Below, piece after piece: positions 32,441 to 44,186 of a stretch of 64,000 nucleotides of DNA. Positions within the stretch are counted from its first letter, which is position 1. Each line of letters begins with the position of its first letter. A program made the translations under genes and the position numbers. Below the pieces are notes generated by a model. It did no database searches, was not told the origin of the DNA, and worked only from the letters and a program-made list of their open reading frames with translations. The stretch is from Evernia prunastri (Eukaryota; Ascomycota; Lecanoromycetes; Lecanorales; Parmeliaceae): NCBI GenBank assembly GCA_003184365.1, contig NKYR01000029.1:1-64000 (forward strand), read 5' to 3'.

Positions 32441-34769
32441 ATGACGGGTCTGTCCTCCAACTCTACTCGATTCTTTACTTACCCTATTCCTCCTTCCATC
32501 CCCTATCCGGACCCTACTGCCATTAATCAGAGCTCTAATTAACCCGCATTCAGAATACACAGATAAGTCTCCCCAGTCATACTCTTCGACCGCTCAACGC
32601 TATTCTCCCCCATCCTCGACTGCCACATCGTCCCGCGATCCTGACAGCCACATCTCCACCGCCGGCCACCAGGCCAGGCACAACAGACTTTCGATAGCCG
32701 CTATCGCCCGTGAGAAAACAAACGCCGCTCTAGCCAACCTCTCCGTCCGAACCAAGACCTCTACACAGTCACTGCAATCCTCGTCATCATCCTCTGGCGA
32801 TATTCCCAAGCAGGCACCTACTGTCGCACCACACGCCGAGAACAACCCCAGGCAGCAAAAGGGATATTTCAATATCTCGCCTGGTCGCTCGGACATTAAT
32901 AAAGAGCCTGAATCGGCCATTTCACCGGGCTCAATCCACAGCCCAGGAGCCGACGGCTCAGTCCCACGAGCTGGTTTGTCTTCTCTCACCCAAGATAGGC
33001 GGCGACTTCTAGATAGGACTCCCTCTCCATCAATTCGCAACCTCCCATCATCAGCAGCGGAAACCCCTCAACAGGCCGCACAAAACAAGATGCATCAGAC
33101 ATCTTCGAGACTGCTCCGGATGACGGATGAAGAACGACCGTTCACAAGGGACTTTGAAGACCTCTTCTCGACGCTGATGGTCAGCCTGCCGCTCTCATCT
33201 CATCGGGTCCGCTTCCAAAAAATCGATCATACATTCACTTCAGAAGAAGCCATCAACAATCTCGGTTCCCTTAAATTCTCCCAATCGAACCGGATGCCGG
33301 ATCCGAAAGATCCGTCACGGATCGTCACCACCACCACCACCACCACGTTCTCAATGGCGAAGGAAATGGCGCGATCCGTTTGTCAGCGCTTCATGGACGC
33401 GCGCTTCGTCGAGCATGCAGACATGAGGACGGTGTCTTCTTTTCCTCTGAAGAACGCTGTTTGGCAACTCACGCCCAAGGGTATGCATGTACTGACACGA
33501 TTCTGCCAGCGCAATGGCATCAACCAAAGACATGTGCTTGAACTTTTGGATAGCCCTCGCAATACCATGCAGCTGGTCATTCTGGAAAGAGACGGTACTT
33601 CAGATAAGCTATCGCATGACCGCGCCACGATAGAAGTCATCTTCCGACGATTCGCTGGTCAGGATGGTCCGAACATCAAGCTCAGCACATCAGCTTCTGA
33701 TAATGATTCACTGAGTGATTACTATAATGGGATGATAGGTGTCAAGATTGCAAAAGAAAGGAAAATCCTAGACCGTGTTGTCGGAAACACTTTCACTGGC
33801 AAGACGGCTGTCGATTGGCTGATGGATTGCTGTACCACTGTGGATCGCAGGGAAGTGTACGAGATTGCTGAACTTTTCGTATCCCACGAACTCATCTGGG
33901 CTCTCGTAGACGACAAAGTCTATTCCCATCAAAACGCGGCAGCATCAAGATTCCAGCCCACCAAAAGCGCCATTTACGGTCTCACAGAAAAGGGCCAACG
34001 CATTGCAGGATGGCTTGGAAGGGAGGAGAGCCCAAATGGCGATGATAGCAGAGGGGATTCGTCAAAAAACGCCAGGACCAATGCTAAGAATCAACCAAGA
34101 GATTCAAATAACAATCGACTCAACTCCATCGTCGCTGATCCAGCTCTGCGTCTCCTGTTCAGGGAATTCTTGCGAGACACCCACTGCGAAGAAAATTTGG
34201 CATTCTACCTCGAAGTTCGAGATTTCACAAGAAACTACGACGCTGCTGAAAGAGCAAAGGCTTTTGCGAGACTGGACACTATCAGGGAGAATCTGGCGGC
34301 CGCATACGGTAGGTTTGCAATTCCCATGTCGAAGGTTTAGGGCTAAAATCTCCAGGTCTCTACAACGCCTTTTTGGCACCTGGCTCTCCCTGCGAGCTGA
34401 ACAATGACCACAATTTGCGCAATAGCCTAGCAGGGCGCATGACGAGGGCCGTTGGTGATGATGACTCACTCCTCAAGAGCTTGCAAGAAGTTGTTGGGTT
34501 GTTCAGGGATGCTGAAAAATCAGTTCACAAACTGATGTCAAGCGTAAGCACAGCAACCTTACAACATTAGGGTCAACCATCTCTGCTGACTATGTATGTA
34601 GGATTCGGTTCCCAAATTCCTCAAAGAACCTAAGTATGCCGCTGTGCTGGCGCAACATAACCTTGATAATTATGGAGCTCAAGCAAATTCACATGGATCA
34701 GCGCAAATGGTACTGCCGGAGCGCTCGAGAAGCAAAGCTATGCGAGAGCGGGATCATCGGGTGACGTGA
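32441..34769 (+). CDS. flbA: RGS protein of the FlbA/Sst2 type (two DEP domains plus RGS)
   Basis: Main exon 32554-34308, then 34356-34543 and 34602-34769. A 7-base first coding exon (32441-32447, donor gtctgt) gives MTEYTDKSP and 705 residues, close to A. nidulans FlbA. This start is inferred and the donor is weak; the frame from 32554 onward is firm. N-terminal Ser-rich region with 'RHNRLSIAAIAREKT', then a first DEP-type region (about 215-370), a second DEP ('ILDRVVGNTFTGKTAVDWLMD') and a C-terminal RGS box ('LFREFLRDTHCEENLAFYLEV') split by two introns. Such proteins accelerate GTP hydrolysis on the heterotrimeric G-alpha and so switch growth to conidiation or quench pheromone signalling. 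The gene has a very long noncoding upstream region. Confidence 0.88.
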
Positions 34770-35671
34770 TCGACATGACCTCGACTTGCAGATGACTGTG
34801 GTGATGTGTGACGCCGGGGATGAATAGAAGCCGAACGTGATTGGAAATCAGATTCACGGCCATGGCTTGCATGAAACCATGCATACAGTAGTGCTTCACT
34901 CTTCCATCTTTGGATCACGCCGATAACTGCGCCGCCTAGGAACGAATCACTCAGTCAGTCACTCACTACACTGGGTAGATAACGAACGATACATTCTTGG
35001 TCTGAATGCAACAGACTTACCCCCTCTCTTGGCTGCAAAAGCAATCGTGTTTTATGGGCAGGCATCTTGAAAAATGCCTCTTTACGAATTTTTATGGTCC
35101 CTGCATATGGCGGCATTCTTTAGACCCGACATTTGGTGATTGCGTGCAAGAGAGATCCTCGAGCATCTTCTCTCTCGGCGTTACGCATCTGGGGGGGCAA
35201 CTGCATAGGTACTTGAAGAATGCCGTTGTTCTGTCTGTTTTCGTTGTCAGCCAGTCGGTTTAAGGGATGATTGCGAAGACGCGGAGGCGAGCATGGCTAG
35301 ACTCAGGATTAAATATTTCGGTAGCTGGACATAGAAAGAGAAAACGAGTAAAAAAAATATCCTACGTGAAGGCTCATGGTCTGGTGGTGGCTGTTGCTCG
35401 AAGATCGACCAACGACTTCTCATGCCTAGAATCGGACTGAGACTATAGTAAAATGATTGCCCGCAATGTACGAGTACGCGGCAGACTCTGCCTTCTACTT
35501 AAAGAGACACCACTTGATAAGTTGATATTCGCTTTTAGCGGCATTTGGTCTGCGCGCGCGCGTAGCAAGGTTATTTGCTCTATCCTTAAACTGCTTCACA
35601 CCCCCACTTTCAACAGAATACCTGACCGTTAAATTTCTTGTGCAAACCGTTCTCAGGCGACATAGCCCGTC
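34770..35671. other. intergenic between flbA and ORC4
   Basis: No gene recognised; the open frame at 35006-35263 has no domain. A CG-alternating run near 35552 ('tgcgcgcgcgcgt') lies about 120 bases upstream of ORC4. Confidence 0.45.
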
Positions 35672-38101
35672 ATGCCAAACTTCGATCCCTCCCCTCGAGC
35701 GGCCAAACGGCAAAAGATGACTTCTAACGACTCAAGTCTACCCTTTACCTCCCGAGTCCTACGAACAGTGAAGCAAGCTGTCTACGGGAAAGCTTCGAGT
35801 GCCAAGATCAACAATGTCTTGAATGAGACCAAGCTGATTGAGGGAGGTGAGGATGTTCCGAGGAAGGCTGCCAGAAATCCCCCTGGCCGGAAGTCGAATG
35901 GCAAAGACGCGCCAGAAGAACATCCAGGGAGGGTGTCGACCCCAGTCTTAGGGCCTGTACTACAGGAAGACGCCAAAGATGAGGTAGACGAGCTTGACGG
36001 GGAAATGGAGGGCACGCCGAGTAGGACGAAACCCAGGGGCCGGGGAAGGGACATTGAGAGGAGCCAGGAGAGCCTCAAGACCACAGAGCTTTCAGAGGCA
36101 TCTACGAAAAAGAAGAGAACGAAGTATAAAGGCTGGGTAGAGATCGAAGAACCGGATGAGCTGCAGGGAGAAGCTGGTCCTGGTGATGCTCGGGGCTCGG
36201 GCAATGCTTTGGGGGGAGACCGTCTCGAATCAGAAGAAAACCTATCTGGAGCCGTCCGCAAGGCAAAGAAGCAAGCGAAAGATCTGGAGATAGACATGCG
36301 TGACCAACCAGGCGCCGAAGCCCCCAGTGGTAGATTACGTCGGAAGTCAAGGCGGCTCTCTGATGGGGGCGAGAACGCTGCGAAAGCAGAGCTTGTTCCT
36401 ACAACGATCTTGCGCCATAAACAGGGGCAGCGAGGGCAGCGTCCAGAGACGGATACCCTGTTGGAACATGATAAGGACGAGGAAAAAAATCTAGGCTTTG
36501 GGAAGATTCCTACGAGGGAGGCGTCCCTTGATGCTCTCGTTCAAGAGTGCCAAATGGATGAACTTACTCGTACGCAACCCGGAGATACGCACTCCAGTAA
36601 TTCGAAAAAGAAGCGTAGGGATCCGGCACCCGTAGTTGCTAAAGGAAGGTCATCAATTCCAGCTATGTCCCCAGTATCGGCGTTACATGGTTCATACAAG
36701 GCCGATAGCAACAAGCTCCAGAGCGACCATGAACAGGTCCTCCAGCATATGCTAGAAATTGAGCCGGCATTGCTCGCTCCCTTCCAGACGCAGATACTTG
36801 AGACCTTGACGGGCAAGCGGCGTCTGCCGCTATTGAATCTTGAGAACGAATACCGCAAGGTCCATCAGCTGGTCGAGCAAACGGTTCTCGCCGGCGAAGG
36901 CAATTCGATACTCATTATTGGATCTCGAGGAAGTGGCAAGACGACTTTAGTCGAGACTGCCATCTCAGAGCTTGCTTCTGATCATCGTGACGAATTCCAC
37001 GTAGTGCGACTAAACGGCTTCATTCATACGGACGACAAGCTCGCTCTTCGGGAGATCTGGCGCCAGCTTGGCCGAGAAATGGAGGTGGAAGACGAAGTCA
37101 AAGGGGGCAGAAGTAACTACGCAGATACACTGACCTCATTACTGGCATTACTGTCTCATCCTGCCCAAGCACTGGAAGATGATGATGCTGCTACTGCCAG
37201 GTCTGTCCTCTTCATCCTTGACGAATTTGATCTCTTCGCCTCTCACCCACGCCAAACCCTTCTTTACAATCTTTTCGATGTCGCCCAATCACGCAATGCT
37301 CCAATTGCCGTCCTGGGCTTGACGACGAAAGTCAACGTCATTGACTGTCTCGAGAAACGAGTCAAAAGCCGTTTCGGACAACGCTACGTCCACCTCTCAC
37401 TTCCACGGAGCTTTAATGCCTTTCAAGAGGTCTGTATCTCGGCCTTGTGCTACCGTCCTTCCACCCAGCATCGACTCCAGGACACCAACGCGGTTTACCA
37501 AAATCTTTCTATACCCTGGAACGCCTATCTCACGAATATTTTCGCCAACCCCCAATTCGAACAGTTTCTCCGTACGCTTTATATGTCCAGCAAATCCGTC
37601 ACTGCCTTCCTCTCCGCCTCTCTCATTCCAATCGCCACCATGTCGGCAGCCAACATACCTACAGTCTCTTCTTTCATCTCCCATTCTCTCCAGCCACCCG
37701 ACAGCAAACTCGTCCTCCTTTCCTCCCTCTCCACCCTTGAGTTTTCTCTTCTCATTTCCGCAGCCCGGCTAGATATCATCCTCGACACCGACGTCTGCAC
37801 TTTCGGCATGGTCTATGACGACTACGTCGCTCTAGCCAGCAAATCAAAACTGCAGTCTAGCGCTGCAGGGCAGATGGCTGTGGGTGGAGGAGCGAGGGTG
37901 TGGAACAAGGATGTTTCCAAAGGAGCTTGGGAACATTTGGCGAGTTTGGAGCTTGTGCTGCCGGCTGTGGGTGCAGGGAGGGGAGGGGGGAGGGGTGAGA
38001 TGTGGAGGGTTGATGTTGGGTTGGAGGAGATTGGCGTGGGGTTGGAGGGAGTAGACGTGCCTGGGAAGGCGGGGCTGAGTAAATGGTGCAGGGAGATTTG
38101 A
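35672..38101 (+). CDS. ORC4: origin recognition complex subunit 4
   Basis: Intronless frame of 809 residues. Residues 1-350 form a disordered, charged N-terminal extension typical of fungal ORC4. The AAA+ ATPase follows, with Walker A GSRGSGKT at 417-424 and Walker B 'LFILDEFD' with Asp517/Glu518. The conserved 'FDVAQSRNAPIAVLGLT' and 'LEKRVKSRFGQR' segments (sensor 1 and arginine-finger region) precede a winged-helix C-terminus. ORC4 is part of the ATP-dependent complex that marks replication origins. The last 50 residues are Gly-rich. The ATG at 35672 is the first in frame. Confidence 0.95.
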   Translation: MPNFDPSPRAAKRQKMTSNDSSLPFTSRVLRTVKQAVYGKASSAKINNVLNETKLIEGGEDVPRKAARNPPGRKSNGKDAPEEHPGRVSTPVLGPVLQEDAKDEVDELDGEMEGTPSRTKPRGRGRDIERSQESLKTTELSEASTKKKRTKYKGWVEIEEPDELQGEAGPGDARGSGNALGGDRLESEENLSGAVRKAKKQAKDLEIDMRDQPGAEAPSGRLRRKSRRLSDGGENAAKAELVPTTILRHKQGQRGQRPETDTLLEHDKDEEKNLGFGKIPTREASLDALVQECQMDELTRTQPGDTHSSNSKKKRRDPAPVVAKGRSSIPAMSPVSALHGSYKADSNKLQSDHEQVLQHMLEIEPALLAPFQTQILETLTGKRRLPLLNLENEYRKVHQLVEQTVLAGEGNSILIIGSRGSGKTTLVETAISELASDHRDEFHVVRLNGFIHTDDKLALREIWRQLGREMEVEDEVKGGRSNYADTLTSLLALLSHPAQALEDDDAATARSVLFILDEFDLFASHPRQTLLYNLFDVAQSRNAPIAVLGLTTKVNVIDCLEKRVKSRFGQRYVHLSLPRSFNAFQEVCISALCYRPSTQHRLQDTNAVYQNLSIPWNAYLTNIFANPQFEQFLRTLYMSSKSVTAFLSASLIPIATMSAANIPTVSSFISHSLQPPDSKLVLLSSLSTLEFSLLISAARLDIILDTDVCTFGMVYDDYVALASKSKLQSSAAGQMAVGGGARVWNKDVSKGAWEHLASLELVLPAVGAGRGGGRGEMWRVDVGLEEIGVGLEGVDVPGKAGLSKWCREI

Positions 38102-39378
38102 AACGTACATTACATGGCTGCGAGCATCGAACGCTGACCCGTAGATGTGCAGCGGCTGCAACTCTATAACACGTCCCGTCACATCGCTTGAACAAGCCGT
38201 CTACACTTGTTCGGCCCTTTTTTTAAGAAGGCAGGGCTTCCCAAGGGAGGAATACTCCGATCCTTCACCAGGCTCTTCAGCCGACGGTTCGCATGCGAAC
38301 ATTGCCAGTCTCTTCGCGTTTTAGACCACCAAGCCTGGTTCGACCTTTGACAAACCCCCCCCCCCCCCCCCATCTGTTTTTCTGCGCCAAAGCTTCGATC
38401 CTTCCATTTCTCTGAGGTGATGCTGGCGTAGCGATGAGTGGATGTCTGCCGGTTGGTTTCAGCGTTTGGAGCACTGGCCCATATCAGCAGCGATGGGGAG
38501 TTCGGATGGCATTCTTTTGAAGGATCGAATCTTTGGTCAGCCGTGTCGGAGATTTCTCAAGGCGGCATACCACCCATTGGAAGTGTCGAGAATCAATGAC
38601 CTCGACAGGAGCAAAGATGTTCGGTGCTGCAATTGTATTTCCCCTTTTCCCATTTCAAGGTCCGGTAAATAGACCCTTGCAATCGCTTGTAGCACGCTTG
38701 GGTTTACAGTCAAGATACCTGCCCTGTCTCGGTACGTGCTGCATAGACTAATGACGGCACTACCGGTGTAGGAATGTGGATGTGGACTCTACAGGCGCCT
38801 CGGAACTGTGTGACTGCTATTCGAGTTGCTTTGAGTGATCCATCGTGTCTTACTACTATCAAGAGACCGTGGCTCCTGGAACCAGTAGATGATGTTCGGA
38901 GATGGTTTGTGGAGAATTTATGGAGAAAAGAAGGGATTGTGCGCGCTCGAAGCTAGCGAAAGATGATGGAGTGGGTGGCTGCACTTCGCTTGGATTTATG
39001 ATCAACTGGTGACCGGCTTTTCTTAACGATGGCAGCAACAGTGAGCTTCTTCGTTTCCAACCCAATGCCAATTGTAGTCCTTCGCAAAATCTGCAAGCGA
39101 AGTGGCTTCGCTTCTGTCGCAGGAATATCCCATCCTTAATATCAGATTCCGCAGCTCTATCTCCCGCCCTCTGATCAAAGGAGTCCAAGCATTCGGGTCT
39201 CTCTATCTTTCGTGTCTTCTGCGGTAGTGATTTGCTATGAAAAGAAAGGGATAGGGGGTAGAGCCGACGACCACTCCCATGCATGCGCTGCTGAGCGGCG
39301 TCATATTCCTCCAATCATCCTCTGGCTCGCTGCCGTAACCACTCCTGGACCTAGGCGACCATAGCATCATGCCCGATT
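38102..39378. other. intergenic or unresolved exons
   Basis: No gene could be assembled. A C17 homopolymer lies at 38355-38371. Frames at 38442-38751 (plus) and 38859-39314 (minus) lack domains. Upstream exons of the gene suspected at 39.4-40.2 kb could lie here. Confidence 0.3.
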
Positions 39379-40227
39379 GTGACCAGAGGAACAATGTACC
39401 TACCAGATCTCACGAAAAAAAGGAGCCAGCGTGTCCGGCCTGACCATCGGCACAGCCTCGCGGCATCCCAGCTTGTCGCCTGCGCCTCCAGCCACACGCA
39501 TCTCGGATCCCATGCTGACCGCAGACGGACGCCAGTGCCCATCCTCGGCACGACCATTCCATTCGCGTCACGCGAGCATGTCACACATGAACGGTGGGAT
39601 TTCGACCCCAGCTGAAAGGCTGCCTGCCGACTGCGCATCCGTTTGGAGATGCGATCGATCCTTACGGCCCATGGATTTCTGTGCTGATCCTTTCCTACAG
39701 CCAGGAGCGCCTCGTGCTACTCAAGAAGCTCTCGAACGAAAGCAGTGGGAAGCGGGAAACCCCGCTTGAAGAGCAAGGGAATGAACCCCTTTCGCTTGCG
39801 TACGGTAAGTCCGTTTTGGAATGCCCGTCCCACACCCCCTTCTCCGACGCGACTCCCCCCCCCCACCCTCTTCAACAGTCAAGCAGACGTCCTCCAGATC
39901 TGTAACCGAGGGAACCTCCTTCCCCCTTTCTCCTCCCCCCTCCCCCGCGCCTCCACTTCAAAAAACACCAGACCAAGCTCCCCCTTCCAACTCCCCCACT
40001 CTCTCCTCCCTTTCCATCCCAAGCTAGGCCCTCAAACCTCCACGCTTTCCTGCAGAAAGACCCTGCCCAACCCACAGCACCAGCGAGCCAAACCAAACCA
40101 AACGGCTCAGCGAGGGCGAGAATTTCCATGCTGGATTCCGTCAGCACCAACAGCGGCGGCGGCGTCGGCGACGGTGTAAGGCTAGGTGAAGGAAGGGCTT
40201 CGGTTTACAGCGGGGCGGGGGATTGAG
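39379..40227 (+). CDS. possible 3' exons of an unidentified Ser/Pro-rich protein
   Basis: Several splice signals are convincing. An acceptor 'tgatcctttcctacag' ends at about 39701, a donor gtaagt follows at about 39805 and a pyrimidine-rich acceptor at about 39880. A third intron-like stretch ends 'ctttcctgcag' at about 40056. The final block reads 'RISMLDSVSTNSGGGVGDG' and then 'RASVYSGAGD' before a stop at about 40225-40227. The middle block is Ser/Pro-rich. I could not place a start or fix all phases, and the product is not recognised. The disordered tail would suit a membrane or signalling protein. Confidence 0.3.
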
Positions 40228-41163
40228 TTTGGGAATGAATGAAGGAGGGAGGGAGGAAAAGGGGAAAAGGGGGGAGTTGGGGCCTTATGGACATTCGTTA
40301 GGCGTCAGTGTATCTAGCCGTCAAGGAGGAGGAGGAGGAGGATTAGGGCGGTGAAGGAGAAGGGGTGGATGGACGAGGTTGGGGCAGGGCAGGGCGGGGG
40401 ATTGTCCTGTGGAGGGTATGGGCTGTTGGAGTATTAAGTATACGGGGAGGAATGGGTATACGGAGCTATGATGTGCCGTGCTGTGATGGGATGGGATGGG
40501 ATTGACTGATGGCTTTTTGCCTTTGGTGGCGGGGGGGGGGGGGGGGGGGAGGTGAAATGTATGTATGTAGCATGTGTATTGTGTGCTTCCATTCGGCTAG
40601 AGGCTGATGCAGAAAGGTTGCAGATTCTACTTGGGGGGGAAAAGGCTTACATACCTACTGGCAGATTATATAGCAACTAGCCAGTAGGGCCGGGGCCATT
40701 CAAATATGGAAGGAGTACTGTAGCAATCGTGAACGGCAAAGTGAACGTTGCAAGAATTTTTTAAAGCAAACCGTGCCTATTTCGCGGCCGAAAATACCTT
40801 AGGTAGCTTTCCCTGGGGCCCTGGGCACATATAAGTGTAGAAAGGGTGTGTGCAGCGCGATGATTGGGTTTCGTTCCAAGTCACGAGCAGGTGCTGAGGC
40901 ATTGCTTGGACGAATTTCAATGCGCAGAATGGCTGTAGATCGAACACGAAATGAATTGGATACTGGTTATTAGGTGGGTGCTGTTCACAAGCCTGGATGG
41001 GGGTTGGTTGGGAACATCGAAGGACGAGCAGGAAAGCATGACTTCCCACATTGAGTGAAGAAACAACGTCGACTATCTCTCAGGCTTCCTCTTAAACAGG
41101 AAGTAGGACCTCCTAAGATAACATTGGTATCGATGTATGTATATCACTACATTCAACCTCAGC
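40228..41163. other. intergenic with G19 tract
   Basis: Purine-rich region (40228-40560) with a run of 19 G at 40531-40549. No gene recognised up to the 3' end of the MFS transporter. Confidence 0.5.
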
Positions 41164-43049
41164 TCATAGACTCGCCTTTCCCCTCGGCTCGAAAGGTAGT
41201 AAGACTGTAAGTATTCCGGCGGCGATAAACAAGGCCCCTGAAACATAAACAGGCGCGCTTGTCTCCAAGTTGGCATAGATCGCTATGATCGGAGCCATGA
41301 TTCCAAACACTCTGTTCGCAGTCGCAGTTGAAGCATTGCCAGTGCCTCGGTCTTTTGTTGGGAAGATCTCCGGGGTATACGCATAAAGCACGGCATACAT
41401 AATATTACTCATGAAATTGTAAGCGCAATTCCAGCCCAACAGTGCGTTGGAGGTTACAGCGGTAGTAGAGCAGTATAGGAATACGCCTGTCAGCCCTGTG
41501 GACATGGCCAAGGCGCCTTTTCGACCGAATCGAGGAATTTCGACCAGTGCACCACCGATCAGAGCCCCTGGTATACCAAGAACGGCGATGACGGTGGAAT
41601 TGCGGTAGGTGATGTATGTGGAACCATCGCCGAATTTGGCACCACGCGTTGCTTGGATATCTGTACGAATTCAAAATCAGCTATTCTGCTTCGAGACACA
41701 CTTGGATCGCAAGGCATATCTGAGGATGCTTGCAGGTAGCAGACTTGATGTATAGCTCCCACAGTATGTCTTGAGACTCAAGTCGAGCCGCTGAAAAGGG
41801 AACTATCGCACCGAAAGGGAACTTACAGGGGAGGAAAGCGTTGTACAGCGGGAATCCAAGACCAATGAAAGCCCAAATCAAGATGATCAGTGTTGTTGAA
41901 AACGCTAGTTTCGGGCTTGCGAACAGAGCGCGCAGATGTGTGAAGTTGACCTTTTCAAGCTTACGCTTTAAGGCGGCGCTTGCGTCTACTCCTTGTTGGC
42001 CTGCTTGGTTGAATACCTCCAGATCCGCCAGAGTAAGGTTCGTCGTCTTGCCATTAATCCTTGCCACCTCGTGCACAACACGGACTGCTTCCTCATCCTT
42101 CCCTCGGCCCATAAGGTACTTTGGCGATTCGTAAAGCTTAAAGAAGAAGAATCGACAGCAGAACATGATCATGGCGAGAAGTCCCATGGCAATCATAAAC
42201 CATCTCCATCCGAAATTCTCGGATCTTGTGCACGTTGTAGCCTTCTCTTGACAAGTATGATAACCAAGCAAAGGCCACGCGATAAGGTTCGCCAGAAGCT
42301 GGGCAAAAGCCCAGAAGACCGAAAGCACTGTAAGAAGATATTGATGGGACCCTGGGAGGAACTCGAGGAAGATTGCAGAGTCCACCGGTAGGTTTCCGCC
42401 AACGCCGACGCTCCATAAGGCCGCAAAGCAGCCAATCGCAGCAAAGTTGGGCGAACCGGCTGCAATGAGTCCAAAGACAGAGGTGATGCCGATTGTAAGA
42501 TTGAATGCCCATCGACGGCCGAAGAGGTCGCCTGTAGAGGTCAGACGTATCTCAATCACACTGTGGTACTCTATGACGTACATCCAAAGCCCCAGAATAT
42601 AGCTCCCACCAGTAGCCCAATGTTCTGTGACAGCGAGAGGAGCGGCGGTTTCGAGGGGGAGAACTCGTTCGTTATCGCAGGAAGGATCAAGGACGTAACA
42701 ATGGGCCAAAGGTTATCACTTGCCCAACCGAAGCCTGCGAGTAGTCGGAAGATCAGCATGCTCAGTCGAAGACAAGATTCCAATTGAGGGTAAAGGCAAA
42801 TCTTTGCTCTTGTGATGTGAACAGACCTCCAACGACGATGAACAGCTGCCACTGATACCACCCCATCCCAATGTCCTGAATTGCGCTGTTCAATACCTGC
42901 GCTTTGCCCTCGTACACCGGGTCGATAGAGCCCTTGAGCAGTGTAGGCACGAGTTCTTCTTCATTTGGGAGGGCGTTGTTGAAGCTAGGTGTTGAATGCA
43001 CACTCGTAGCATTTTTAGACTTGGATTCGGGCTCTGTCTTGCTATCCAT
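41164..43049 (-). CDS. MFS transporter (sugar / SV2-like type)
   Basis: Four exons in coding order: 43049-42827, 42734-42582, 42531-41827, 41660-41164. They give 525 residues and 12 predicted membrane helices. Diagnostic blocks are the helix 1-2 segment 'GFGWASDNLWPIVTSLIL', the loop motif 'GCDLFGRRWAF', 'GVGGNLPVDSAIFLEFLP' in helix 4, a long central loop, 'FGDGSTYITYRNSTVIAVLG' and the late 'YTPEIFPTKDRGTGNA'. This is the fungal relative of synaptic-vesicle-2 and sugar porters, often annotated as a sugar or carboxylate transporter at the plasma membrane. The substrate cannot be read from the sequence. Intron 3 (41661-41826, 166 bases) is the longest. Divergent from the thioesterase across 562 bases. 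Confidence 0.9.
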
Positions 43050-43611
43050 ATTTCTTTATGAAGGAAAGACTAACAGTCAATAGGTTGATCCTGAGACCCA
43101 TGCACGAGATAAAAGGGAGATGATGAGGTGGAGAGGAAGAGAGAGAGAGTAAAGGTCTATGCATGGGATTGACAGATATAACCATTCATTGTAGAAGCAA
43201 AGCACGAGATCAAGCCACCGGCTCGTACAGCGAATTCTTTTTTCATCATATCTATCCAGTATGGCCCGCCGTTTTCATGGATTTGGATTGCGCCATCTAA
43301 CGCTTATAGTCGTTATCTTGTCCGTCTCGGAGCATATGTTACTATGTAGCCACTACCTTGGTGACTACTGCATAACGCGCCGTTTTGGAAGTTGGATCTT
43401 CGCTCCATGCTGTGTATAATTGGACAGTCGACGGAAGATAGAATTTCTGAGCTGCCTATTTAAACTGCTTTAAAACTGCATACTTGTAAGCAGTAACTTG
43501 GACGGGATAAGCGTAACCTAGATTATGAATCGGCGGTTGATGGAAGAACGATGATCCGTCTTTATCTTCTCCCCGATCCCATCAGTCTGAAACAACGAGA
43601 GAACATCACAA

Positions 43612-44186
43612 ATGGCGGACTCAAGGTCCACTGCCCTTGACCTCGCCAGAACCTTCGGCGACTCAATACTTGCAGCAGCTAGTCATGATCGCGTCTTCGA
43701 CTACGAGCTCTGCAAAGCCATGAAAGTGGTCTCAGCATCGTTAATCCCTAGACCTCGAGCCGTGACCCGCCTCACTGTCACTCCTACTATGTGCAACATT
43801 GCTGGCACTTTGCATGGAGGTGCTATGAGCACTTTGTTCGACGTATGTACTACAGTCGCTTTGGCAACGGTGAGGAGAGATGGATTCTGGGAGACGGCTG
43901 GGGTGACAAGAACACTCAGCACTACATGTCTTTATCCTGTGTACCCGGGGGAGGAAATCGAGATTGAAGGAGACGTGGTGCAGATTGGGAAGAGGCTTGG
44001 TAATTGAGAGAGAAATCTCGAAACCATTTTTAGATATTACCTATTGCTAACCAGTCCCTGGCAACAGCCCACATTCTTGCCAAGATGATCCTGGTCAAGA
44101 ACGGCAAAGTGGTAGCGACGGCGATACACGATAAGGCTAACGTTGACCCACCATCCTTGATGTCCGCTCCAAATTCGAAATTCTAA
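43612..44186 (+). CDS. hotdog-fold acyl-CoA thioesterase (PaaI/THEM2 type)
   Basis: Exons 43612-43999 and 44068-44186 give 168 residues, a normal single hotdog domain. The active-site loop 'GTLHGGAMSTLFDV' (His68, Gly69, Gly70, Asp77) is in place. The second exon gives the last strands ('LAHILAKMILVKNGKVVATA'). Members hydrolyse acyl- or aryl-CoA; the substrate is not predictable here. No targeting signal is evident. Confidence 0.88.

Noticed and set aside
30675..32530. Remaining long frames around the RGS promoter (30748-31359, 32158-32526)
   Set aside because: They are hydrophobic or repeat-derived, and the 32158 frame is out of phase with the firm FlbA exon.
40531..40549. G19 tract as a possible functional G-quadruplex
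   Set aside because: A plain homopolymer in intergenic DNA; similar C or G runs at 38355, 32083 and 27959 suggest slippage rather than function.
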